DNA from: Pristionchus mayeri
Taxonomy: Eukaryota; Nematoda; Chromadorea; Rhabditida; Neodiplogasteridae
Assembly (NCBI GenBank): GCA_036245805.1
Contig: BTRK01000003.1
Span: 2,604,001-2,668,000 of the forward strand
Reading direction: 5' to 3'
Length of the DNA stretch: 64,000 nt
Shown in pieces: positions 24,901 to 36,900 of this stretch. The first letter of the stretch is position 1. Each line of letters starts with the position of its first letter. A model generated the notes under the pieces. The model was not told where the DNA came from. It searched no databases and was given only the letters and a program-made list of their open reading frames with translations. The translations under genes were made by a program, and so were the position numbers.

Positions 24901-27900
24901 TGGAGTAAGCTCTCGCACCTCCTATCTTCTCGAATTCTGTCCATCAAGATCAGGAGGAGAGTCTTCGAGAGCTGCATCACGGCTACAGTTCTCTATGGGT
25001 GTGAAGTATGGGCTCTGAGATCTAGCGAGAAGGAGAGGCTGAGAGTCACCCAGAGGAAGATGGAAAGAAAGATGCTTGGAGTCACGCTGAGGGACAGATG
25101 GAGGAATGACCGCGTGAGAGGGATTACCAAGCTGAGAGACTGGAATGAGGAAGGATTGAAACGAAAAGCGCGCTGGGCCCTCAAGATCAGAAGAATGGGA
25201 GTGGAACAGTGGAGCCGTGCGACAACTGTCTGGACTCCATTCAATAGGACTCGTCCCCCCGGAAAGCCTCGCGCGCGATGGAGAGACGACCTATCCCGAG
25301 CTATTGGCAGCCATTGGTGGAGTGCAACTTATGAAGACTACCGACCTATCATCTTCTGAGCGTTTCCGCCTGATAAGATAAATTGATTGATTGATTGAAT
25401 ACGAAATCACTCATAATGGGTACGTTTTATACAATTTTGACACAAAAAATGCTTACAAATGGGTACGTTTTCTACTTTTGCACTGCTCCGAACTGCAAAA
25501 ACCGGTCACGTTATGTAATTTTGGACCTACTTTTCGACCACTGCATGTGAAACTAAAATATATACAACTTACTACTGTGATTGGTGCCTCGCTGCCGTTG
25601 CTTGTTGTTAAGGGCGGCAGGGAATTCAGAGCTGCAAACAACACTTTAACACTGGTCTCCTGTAAGAATGCAGGAAAATGAGCCCCTTTTGACACCAGAA
25701 AATGTCATAGTCATGGATTTCGATTAACCGTAATCCATTTTTAATATGAATTCAATGGTTATTGCAAGCATATTTCGGCACTTTCTTCCGCACTAGGCTC
25801 CGCCCCCTCCGCCCCTCCCTCATCATAAGATTGTATAGGTTATGGCTTCACCCTCTTGTAAGACACAAGTTTTAGTTGCTTAGTGATCGGCTCAGACCGC
25901 TTAGGCTTAGCCTTTGTATGCTTACGGTTAAGTACTCAAGTGGGTGTGGGAAGGGAGGCGGAGCCTAGTATGGAAGTAGGAATGTCCCCATTCTCAGTGT
26001 GATATCGAGAGGGATTCCTTCCTCTCCGTATTCGGTATGACGCCTTATGCCGTCCTCCATAAATTCCAGTATCCTATTTCTCGTTTCCCTCTTCCCATTG
26101 AATTGAGTGTAGTGCTCTATCAGAGTTGTTGATGTGTAACGAGCCGCACACTCTCTCTGATCTACCCGCTCTCTTTCTATTCCTCGCACCCTCTTCCTAT
26201 CTAGGGATCGTCTTTCTCGCTGCCAGAGATGAAATAGAAATTTCCGGTACCCTCCAAAGACACAATGTAGGAGTTAATTTTCCTGACTCTAAAAAGAGCG
26301 AGTCGCTGCTTATCCCCGGCGCGAAGCGCCGGGGCAATTTTGGCCGGGAAACGAGAAATTCCCACAGTCAGAGAGGTTCCTGAGAGGGTAGGGTATCGAC
26401 ATCCCTTCAGACTCAAATCCAAGTTTCCAGCTTTTGGCTCAATCGATAGATCGTAGTCGGTTGCCCACCTAGAGACTTTTTAGAATTGCAAAAGGGGGTT
26501 AAACGAGTATCATATTTGGAATCGCCGTGTTAAATAACCCAAGGCGGCATGGTTTGTTGGGGTCGAACGGGTACTTACAGTTTTGCACCTTTGAACCCTC
26601 TGGGTGAGGAGAAGGAGGATGAGGGAGTCGAAAGCTTCCGACCTGTGTTGCTTTATAATTGTCCACGTTGAAATCACCTAATGAGGCGATGTAATCATAC
26701 TACCCATTGTCAACTGTCTTGAAGACAGCACTGTCGCTTCTCGACGGGATAAATCGTGGCATCCAAAATCGAAGAACTATGGCGAGGAGGAGGATGATAC
26801 TATTATCTCAACAGATTTTGACCACGAGAAATAGCAAAAGCCCCTAGTTTTGTCAATCCTTTCCCTATACTGTCCTTTCAAGACTTGTAAGCAGACATAG
26901 GTAATCACAAAAACAAATCAATCGCTCCGCGTCAATAAAAGTCCCGAGATCCACCTTCCGTGGGAAGGTGGCGTATCCTGGCTTTGCAAGCAAAGTCAAC
27001 AGCTGAGTGAATTTTGGCAAAATATCAATTCAATGAAAGGAGTGAGATCCTATTACTTCTGGGCAAGAACTTCATCAAGTTACTGGATCTCGTCAAGGTC
27101 AGAGGAACCGAGACGAGAATGGTCAGACCCGTGATGGTGGATCGATGCAAGACGGAGGAGGACACCCAGCTCAGCAAGGGCGGAATACCCTAGCAGAATA
27201 TGGTCAGACTCGTAAAGGTCGAAGAACACCAGGACGCCAAAAGGCTCGAGAAGGAGCAGCAACCAATGGTCAGACTGGTCGAAGGCGGAATCCCCAAGAC
27301 GCAGGACACCATCATAACTGTCAAGGGCGGAATACCCATGACAGGAGTAAGTAGACGTGGCCAGCAGCGCACGTGCCACGACAACATGCCAGGCTCTGAG
27401 GACGCTCTGAGGGAAGCGGGAGATGCCCGGGGCCACAACCAATCCGAAGAGTATCCACAAGGAGGTGGATAGCCACAACGATGATGGATCATCGCAACGG
27501 CTCAAGGCAGTCGACTCTCCGAGAGGAGAATATTCGGTGGAAGAGGATCGATCGAACACGATCGAGGAGATCTCAGAAGAGCACAAGGACGTGGACGACA
27601 AGAGCAGCATTCGAAACGCTGGCTCTAGCACACCGATGTCGTCACTCGCGTAAAATGAGCACCCGTCCAAGATTAATACCATCCGAGAATGATATCCCGA
27701 TCAAATGTGCTACGGTTCACCTCTCCTCTTACCCCCAATAGCTGTTCTTTAAGATCGGTGATACCAATCTTGAAGGGGAGGAGTTGGTTGTATCGTGTGA
27801 TAACCAAAAGACGAGAGAGAGTAGACTAGTTTAACTCGGATGAGAGTGAGTGGAGAGAGGGTGCGAGGGGTTTATATACTCCGAGGCGGCCGGTCCCTTG

Positions 27901-30900
27901 ATGGTAATGAAGAGGGAAATGAGGGATCATCTTCACTCTTCATATTATTAGCTTCGGTATCGCACGTCGCCAGGCAAATCCAATCTTGTTATTGTTGTTG
28001 ACCTTTTATGCGACGTGTAACTGAACTTTCTCACGTAGATTAATGCACTCTCACTTCTCTACCCAACTCCTCCCCCTAGTGTTCAACTTATAGTGTCACT
28101 AGTTAGTTATGCTTGTAGCCTTGAAGGATCTGGTAGAGGTGAGAGGCTCTTTATCGAGTCTAAATTTAGTTAGGAAGTTCGGCGAATCCTACGTCTTCCT
28201 ACATCAGTTTTGAAATCCATGGTTTTAGTTTCTACCATGAATCGTGCTCTGATTTAGCAACATATAGAAACGAGATTATGCTCTAACTCAATAGCTTTTA
28301 CTAAAGAATTTGTCTCAATAGAGCTTTTTATTTGGAAACTAGTTTATGCTCTGACTCAATGGTAAGTTACCTAAAGAATCTGTTTCAATAGAGCTTATTC
28401 TACTAGAGGTTGTCCTCCCCAAGCTCTGATGGCTTGATTTGTTTATAAATGTTTAAAAAATAGGTAACAAGGATAGTCAACAATGAAGTTCAGGGAGGTG
28501 GAGCTATGCTCTATTGGGCGTAGGATGATCAGTCCCACTCAAAACACCTTTAACTTCCATCGCCTTATTGATTCCTTGGCGGTAGACTAATCCTAGGTCC
28601 ATATTAAATATCTGCATTGACTCTCTTCCCCAAAGTGAGGGTGATGATTGGTTTAGGACATACAATCGCGTAGGGATTCTTTTTGATTCCCACTCAACCT
28701 CAGTCTGCAGCATACCTCGGAATCTCAGTAGCTGGCCGCCGTAGGCCTTAGCTACTAGGTGCGCTTCTTGCAGCTTCGGTTTGCCCAGGGCTTCCCACGT
28801 CTGGGAGCCTATGACCGACACTCCAGAGCCTGTATCCAGCTCAAAGGTAATGGGTGTCTTGTCAATCACTGCCTCAATGAGGCATTTGGGCGGAGCTTCT
28901 TTAGGTATTAGATCCACAGCGTGCAGTTGAATGTAGTCGATATCTTCTTCGTAAAGACTGGCCTCATCTTCACTTACGAGATTTGACTCATTCTTGCCAT
29001 TATATCTACAATCCTCGGTTCTGTGACCGTTTAGTTTGCAAATATGGCAAAATTTCTGTCGCTGGGTTTTACCTTTGATCGCTCTCTTCGATTGTATCCA
29101 TCACTGTAGTTTCGTTTTCGGTGGTCAGGGTATTTATCCTTCCTGCCACTCACGAGATGTACCGCGCCGGGTACGGTATGATGGAGCTCTCTGGCTCCTA
29201 GTCCTGCTCTCTCGTGTGCTTCAGCCAATGCGAGTAATTGGGACGAATCTTTGTCCGTTTGATCTATTAGTTTCTGCCTAGTGTCGTTAGATCGTACACC
29301 AGATATGAAAGCTAGAGTTACGAATGCGTCTCTTATATCTTTGATTTTTTCAAACTCGCATAGCTTAGCAGCGCACTGTATTTCATTGAGGAATTCTGCT
29401 AGATTCTGAGTAGGCTTCTGAGTCAGTTGAGTCAGCTTGAATCGTTCTGACCATAGCAAAACTTTACGCTGGAAACGCGCCGACATTGCTGACTTCAACT
29501 GCTCATAAGTGTACTCTTCTAGTTCCTTTTCAGGCAGTAATCCTTCCAATGTTGCATAATTATCAGTACCGATTTCTTCTAGGAATACGAACTTCTTATG
29601 TTCATCTGAGACATTGCGGAGTCTCATGAAATTTTCCAGACGTTTAGTCCAAATACGCCAGTCACTACCAGGTAGGTACGCGCCAGGAGGTTTTCCTTGG
29701 TACGGTACTTCTACAAAAGCCTGGGATGACTGCGGTGCTGGGGGAGCACCTCCACCCTCAATCATGAATATCTCGTGCATCGAGTTGCTCCTAGAGCTGT
29801 GAGAGGTTATCATACTACTATACATTGTAGTTGCGTCGTCTTTTTTATGCCCCTCTACACAGCCTGGGGCTATCGGGGTCTTTTGCTCCTCTACACAGCC
29901 TGTGGCTATCGGAGACTTTTGACGCTTACGCTCCTCAACACAGCCTGAGGCTATCGGAGTCTTTGGTATACGTTCCCTGTCCAGCCTGTGGCTATCGGGA
30001 TTGTATTCTACCGTATACCTGCTCCCTAGAGGTGGCGCTGATGTGCCTCTCCTCGATGCGTGTATCGACCTCGCAGTCGCTGCTGTCGTTGGTCTCGTCG
30101 ATGCCGTCTTGGGGCCCGTCGACGTTGACGGAGACGTGGTGGACGCATTGTGCGGACTCATCTTGGATACGGTATCTGATATGCAATGGTTAGTCTCAAG
30201 GTACGGGGTTGGATGGAGATCGAATCTCCTGTTCAGGTGCTACAGTAATCTAGGGGTACTGGGGTAGAACCTCTGTTATTGTAGTAGATCCCGCGTAGCT
30301 CGAAGACTGATTGAGTGGAGGGAGGGTGCGAGGGGTTTATATACTCCGAGGCTGCCGGTCCCTTGATGGTAAAGAAGAGGGAAATGATGGATCATCTTCA
30401 CTCTTCATATTATTAGCTTCGATATCGCACGTCGCCAGGCAAATCCAATCTTGTTATTGTTGTTGACCTTTTATGCGACGTGTAACTGAACTTTCTCACG
30501 TAGATTAATGCACTCTCACTTCTCTACCCAACTGGAGGTGTTGTATATGATACCACATAATAGCTAAATTCCCTAATTTAATTATTCCTATACACAAATA
30601 ACTCGCTTGTCGATTATGTAGTTTCACCATCTACATTTCCTAGTACTGTAATACCTTTCCTTCAACCTGTGGCTTACGTGCCAATTGCAATTCCTCTCTT
30701 TCTCTAACTCTCGCCACGCGCGCGTTCTCTCGCAGCCTCTTCCCTTCCTCTCTCTCGCTCCCTCGATGAAGTCTAGCTTGAGCCTGTCTCGTGAGCTGTG
30801 GCCAGCTCTGGTCTCTGTCTTTTATTTATTGTGGATAAACTTTGTGTTTACTCCGTCCTCTCCCGTCTACTACGACACTACAAGGGACAAGGACACAACA

Positions 30901-33900
30901 ATTTTGAACCGAGATATGACCAAAAACCTAAAAATTAAAATTAAAAAACGGCTGTCCGAGAACCCACTTAGTAAGATACTGGGTCCAAGGTTAAAGTTAC
31001 CCAACACCCTTGACATTTTTTAAAATTTCCGCGCGTGCCTTATCACACCCGGTCTCTTGTTTTTGCATACTCTCTCACTCTTTTTGCCGTGATCAGGAAC
31101 TCGCGGAAATTCAAATAATTTCAAAGGTGTTGGGTAACTTTAAATGAAAAAAATATTGTTGATATTGTTGATCGGAAAACAGTTTTTTTGCAAAAGTACC
31201 TGATGCTGTCTCGTACTCTGAGTTTTTTATCCTAATTTTTCTCGAATTAATATTCACTCGCAAACAGGAAAGAAAATATGTCAAAGAGGAATGATCATAT
31301 CCACTCACTCAATGGCACCATCTGCCGGTCACTGTTTCCTCCTTCCGCATCACTTTCGTCGTCCGATAAATCGACTCGGCTGATTCTGAAATATATCAAC
31401 CAATTTGGGCTTCTGCGGGTGTACCAAATGCATCAAAGTAGGAATTATAATAGGATCCTTCTAGGAAAAGGAGATAAAGGAGGAGTATTGAAAGATCGCA
31501 ATGGTAAATAACATGATTACGAGCCCGCAAATCTCGAATAGCCATTTTGGATACCGCAATCTGGCCATCTGAATGAGTTTCCACTTTTCCCTGAGAAGGG
31601 ATGTACATGCCCTTGTCACGAGATTAAGGTATGAGCAATATACCATTTTAAAGAGCATAAAAAGTAACAAGTTGTCCTCTTAAAATCCTGCTGATATTAC
31701 TTGTGGCCGAAGTTGTGAAGTTAGTTGCAGTTTTCTCTTTTAACACGCAATCGAGCGCTCGCCTGATTGAGGGAGGCATCGCACAGTTCATACACTCTCT
31801 CCATGGTAGCGCGGTGAGTGGATAAGGGCATAGATTAGGAATCTCATGCCAACCTTTTGTCCAGTTCGAATCCATCTCGATGAAATATCAGGTTGGTGCA
31901 AAAGTTTCTCCCTTTTTTCATAAATTTACATTTTGTATTCCCCTGACCTCCAATGTTGATCAATCCTCATGCGGTCTTTTGCAATATAAGGGGACATGCA
32001 TACTCTTTATAAAAAGCCGTGTCCCAGTTCTCCACAATTAGCATTGTATACAACAATCTGTCCAATTTCGTAAGATTGATTTTTAAACCGAATATTTATA
32101 AGGTCATCGCTAAGTGGAGAAAAGAAATAGGGGTTAATCATACATACCAGTGTAAACTGTGATAACTGGGCATGCTTGTGAATGTAATTCAGTATCAGCG
32201 ACCCGTCATGCCAAGTTGAGCTGAGCGTCTAATTAGGTAATTTCGCGAGATTAATTTCTGCAGCCATTGTCTCAGAAAGCCATATTGTTGTGGACAATGA
32301 AGTTCTCACTAGTCTTAATATTACTCTTAAAATTGAGGTGGCTACACCTATCCATTTGTGAACAGCAACATGGTACAGCAAAAGTTCAACGAAATCAGCA
32401 CTTTATAATTCCCAGCTTTCAACGCCTTTTGAAAGTCGGATATTGTGAGATATTCCGAAAGAGCAAGTTGAGTGGTATTACTCCTCAAGTGGGAGAATCA
32501 ATTGCTAGATCGTATTCAAGTGGCAGGGTCCAGCAAAGTAACAAAATAATCGGAATATTTTGATATTTTGACATTTTCATTATTTATTCCCGTAATATGC
32601 TTTCCACAATTGAATTGATGCTGCACGTATATTCTACCTATATGCCCACAACTAATGTTAAAGGGAAATTAAAGTCAGGCAAAGATGGCTAGAGAAAGAT
32701 TTAAAAAATATATTAGGGAGAAACTTTTGCACCAACCTAATATTATTTTGCACATTTTTGTACTACTGCTTGGAAACTTTTCAGATTCGTAAGTATGTTC
32801 GTTGATAAATTGTTCATTTAAGATACATTTCCTTATTTCGCAAGAATAGCATAATTTTGCAAATTTTCACCTATGCAGATACGCCATCTGCTAAATTGAC
32901 GCAAACAATCATCAAGCATGTATAATTTAATTATCATTATTAATTCAAAACAAACGCTCATGAGAGGAAGTTAGGATATTTATTCGCGAAAACAGAGCAT
33001 GGAATGTCAGGACATACATTTAGTTCCATTTTTAGGCATGAACAGATGGACGCTACTGTTGAGACCTGGCTTAAAAAGGTGCAAAAGGTTTAAGAGGGCT
33101 CGGGCGATCCGAAAAAATGAGCGTAGTGCGCGGCGTGCATCCGTTTTCTTCGTTCGCGTCGCTCGGTAGGCCCCCTCGAAACCTTTTTTTGTATCGCCCT
33201 CGGCATCATGAACCTGTCAGAACGCTCACGGTACGAGGGTGAGAGCATGTTAGGATGGCGTGGTGGGTGGTGCTCAGTGCGCAATGACGGCTTCAGATAT
33301 TTAGTAAAACGCGCCATCATGGGGGATGTGGTGTGGGTCTACGATAGTCATAAGTCTGACCCACGGAAAAAATCGTTGACCCAATCCACTTGCGGTATAC
33401 GGTAGTTATCAAATGTTAATATGCAATTTCAAAAGTTCGCCAAGGGATTGCCAGTGGTCAAGGTCCGGAGTCAAAAGAATGCGTTTGAGCCAAGTTAGAG
33501 CGATTTGAAGAAAACCATCATCGATAAAAGATCAAAGTTCAGATTTTGAAAACGCGTAACCAGCGGTTGCCAATGATAATGTCCGTCACACGGACGTGTT
33601 TGAGCCGCGTTAGAGCTATTTGAAGAACAGATCTCAAATTGTACATGAGAGTGCATTAACTGGGCGATGACTCCCGCAATCAGGCAAGCGTTCGATTGCG
33701 TGTCAAAAGAGAAAACTGCAACTATCTTCATAACCGGCCACAAGTAATATTAGCAGGATTTTATGAGGACAACTTTTTACTTTTTATGCTCTTTAAAATA
33801 GTATATAGCTAATACCTCAATCTCGTGACAAGGGTATGCACATTCCTTGTGAGAGCAAAGCAATACAACAAACTGTAAAATACGCACACAAACTCGACGG

Positions 33901-36900
33901 GCTTTAGTAGGTCAGCAAATCGAAGAATGGGCTCGAACGAGGCCAACATAGCATCAATCGATCGCTCATCGACAAAGTGATTGTTCCGCCTGTATTTAAG
34001 ATAATTATCGACCAGTTCCCTCTATTATATTTTGTCTTAAATTTAAAGAATAATATTTGAAAAAAGGGGGGGGGGTGACAAAACGGAAACAAATCCTTCG
34101 GGATTTGATCTAGGGATTTGCGAGTTGTTGCATTGTTACCAGTATGCGCTCCACTACATTTAACAAGTCTTGTTACCAGGCGATATTGTGTTTCACTCCA
34201 AATCAGCATTCATGATATATGGATTTCCATACGATGAAACTCAATATCGCCTGGAAAAAAGACTTCTGTATGCAAACGTAATGGAGCGCATACTGCTAAT
34301 AATGCATCAACTCGCAAGTCCCAAGGTCAAGTCCCGAGCGAGCTGTGAGTTCTTTCCGTTTTGTCACCCCCCCCCTCGGTCATGATCAAAATCGATGATA
34401 GGTCATGGGTAGGTCAAGACTAAGTACTACAACCAATCGATAGTGCAGTACCCCCGGCTACCGTATATCACTACCGTAATCCCGAATATCGCGAACTGGC
34501 TTTATTTTTAAAAAGCCCTGAAACCTTGTCCAATCGATTCTACAGTACCCTACTGTAACCCAGTACCTTGGGTCAAACACTTTTCTAAAAATCCAAAATC
34601 GATCCTAAAATTATTTCAAAGTATCCTATCGTATTTCTAATAACTGTGGAGTCATGTTACCATTCATTAAAGATTTATAAAAAAATGTTCAGGATTTTTA
34701 GAAAAATGTTTGACCCAAGGAACTGGATCTGACCCAAGGTAATGGATTACGGGTGACGGTAGTCACCCCCCCCCCCCCCCGACAGTGTCGTGCACAGCCA
34801 TGTTTAAAATGTTTAAGAGAAAAACGTGATCCTTTCTGATGATTTTTATTATTCTGGATGCCCCCTATCCATTTTTCGACCTATGAGAACCACCCCCCCT
34901 TCACGGAGGGGATGGCCGGCTAAAGGTGGCTTGAGGCCATGGGACACTGGCAGCAGGGACGCGAAGCGGGGAGACCCGATCGTTGTGTGAGGTAGGTGGG
35001 CGAAGTTACCCGCTAAAGCAAAGAAGTGCCGAAAAAAAGTATTTCGTCGGCAAATAAATTTTAAAAATCAACTTTTTGAATTTTAAATTGGAAAGGTGAA
35101 GTGGGTTTCAGCGAATTTATGCCTTCGAATGCATAAATTCATCAAATTTCACGAACAAATAAAAATTGCCATCGCAAATCTGTACCGTGCGCCTACCGTA
35201 CTTTGCGAGTTGGTGAACGTCGTGTCGCCAGGGTGTGCAGGGATCCAGGACATAAATTTCGTAGCAGCTCTTCAGTGCCTGGAAGAAAAGAGATTTCAAT
35301 TCACTGTCCAAGATATTCGGGATTCAATATCGTATGAAAACATGGCCACAGCTATATCGGATCTGCCTTTGAGCATGTACAATAATTATTTGAGAAGAAA
35401 TGGTGATCAGTAATTATGGACCAAGTTCTAGTTTCAGCTAGACAACTCAGCACTTCTTTACGCGGGACCAGTCATAATAATCGAAAATTTTGAACGGGGC
35501 GGTGATGATTAACTTAGGAACAGTGGTGGGCTTCAAATATGACTTTTATCGGGGGGTCGCAAGGCTGGGGTCTCGGTCGGGGGGTCGCTGTAGAGGTTCG
35601 TCACTGTGACGTCAATGTGACGACCCGGGGGGTCGCCTATTCCCCCCCCCCCCCGGTCAACCGGAGGATCGCAAAAATTTTTTGTCATATTTCTTAGCCC
35701 ATCACTGCTTAGCACGGGTCTCCTGTAAAAGTGTAGGAAAACTGGCCCGTTTGGCTACTAGGAAATATTTTGTTTCTCAGATTTCGATTAAACTTGGTTG
35801 ATGGACACCATTGGGGGTCAGAAGAAGATCAATCCACTTATTTTGGTGAAATCTGCACATTATCGATTTTTGTGATCTACTGCGATAAATTGACGTCTTT
35901 CAGTCAATTTTGATCGTACAGAGAACTTTTTTTTTGCATTTTGTTCAAAATCGAGAGATCTACAACTTCCTCAACGTAGGACCAACGGCCAAATCACGTC
36001 TTCATAGTGAAAATTGCGAAAAACTGAATTTCGTGATGAGAATATCGATTTTTTGGCTTCGTATACCAAAAACACCATCGTTTTTATTCTTTATATGGAA
36101 TCTCCATACAATATTAGGTGGTGTCTATGTTGACCATTTTTCATATCTCTGTCCTTTGACTACCGATTTACTATGGGGGATTACATACATTTCCGGACAT
36201 TGTCATTTTTTGAACGATTTCGTTATTTGGTCATATTTCGGTTCAACGTGGTCCAATCGTGCAGTCAAAAAATGAAATCGATAGCTCTCATCAAGCTCTA
36301 TAAATTCCTCTAAGAGCGTCCAATCGCTATGACTCTTCGTTTTCAAGTTATTTGATCAAAACTGTCTGAAACGGGTAAAATTGTGATATTTCAGCTACAA
36401 ATTTCGCATGAGAAGCGTTTTGTCACTGGATTTGCATCTTAAAAATGTTTTTAGACATTTCTGATCAAATTTCAAGACATTACCATGGGGAGAAACCCGA
36501 TATACCACGTGCAACATGTGAACTATGAATTCCATACCTCCATTTTGGAATAAATAAGATAATTGGAGAAGATAATTGCATGAATTTGAGCGAGAATGAA
36601 ACAAAAAATGGTTAACAATGTCTAAAAACATTTTTAAGATGCAAATCCAGTGATAAAACGCTTCTCATGCGAAATTTGTAGCTGAAATATCACAATTTTA
36701 ACCGTTTCAGACAGTTTTCATCAAATAACTTGAAAACGAAGAGTCGTACGATTGGACGCTCTTAGAGGAATTTATAGAGCTTGATGAGAGCTATCGATTG
36801 CATTTTTTTGACTGCACGATTGGACCACGTTGAACCGAAATATGACCAAATAACGAAATCTGTTAAAAAATGACGGAAATGTATGTAATCCCCCATAGTA

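Larger units (their letters stand above)
27783..30532 (-). mobile_element. Gypsy-like LTR retrotransposon, pol-deleted
   Basis: Direct repeats of about 220 bp (27847-28067 and 30313-30532) end in CTCTACCCAAC and share a TATA-like ttatata. Between them, on the minus strand, lie gag (30161-29031) and a protease region (28917-28504). The left repeat has GTTGG/CCAAC inverted ends. A purine run (AGGGGGAGGAG on the minus strand, about 28068-28078) sits where a polypurine tract is expected. No reverse transcriptase, RNase H or integrase is left; about 430 bp of non-coding sequence replaces them. The right repeat lacks about 60 bp of the inner end. The element is non-autonomous and is inserted in an intron of the N4BP2-like gene. 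Confidence 0.75.
31590..33860. repeat. Foldback with nested mariner MITE
   Basis: Arms 31600-31885 and about 33640-33850 are inverted copies (ATGCTCTTTAAAATGGTATA type). Between them lie a mariner MITE (31888-32740) and a copy of the 33.05-33.65 repeat. The arm end resembles that of the 22-23.5 kb foldback. Confidence 0.7.

Noticed and set aside
27080..27682. 200-codon minus-strand frame
   Set aside because: Leu/Ser-rich antisense of a GC-rich stretch with overlapping frames on both strands; no start context, domain or splice signals.
33090..33320. Basic 76-codon minus frame, considered as the missing kinase exon
   Set aside because: The same sequence order occurs at 50.0 kb, so it belongs to an interspersed repeat; it does not match the expected HGV.RE.I region.
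35096..35413. 105-codon plus-strand frame
   Set aside because: It is the antisense shadow of N4BP2-like exon 6. The minus strand gives the DPCTPW kinase motif with proper splice sites.
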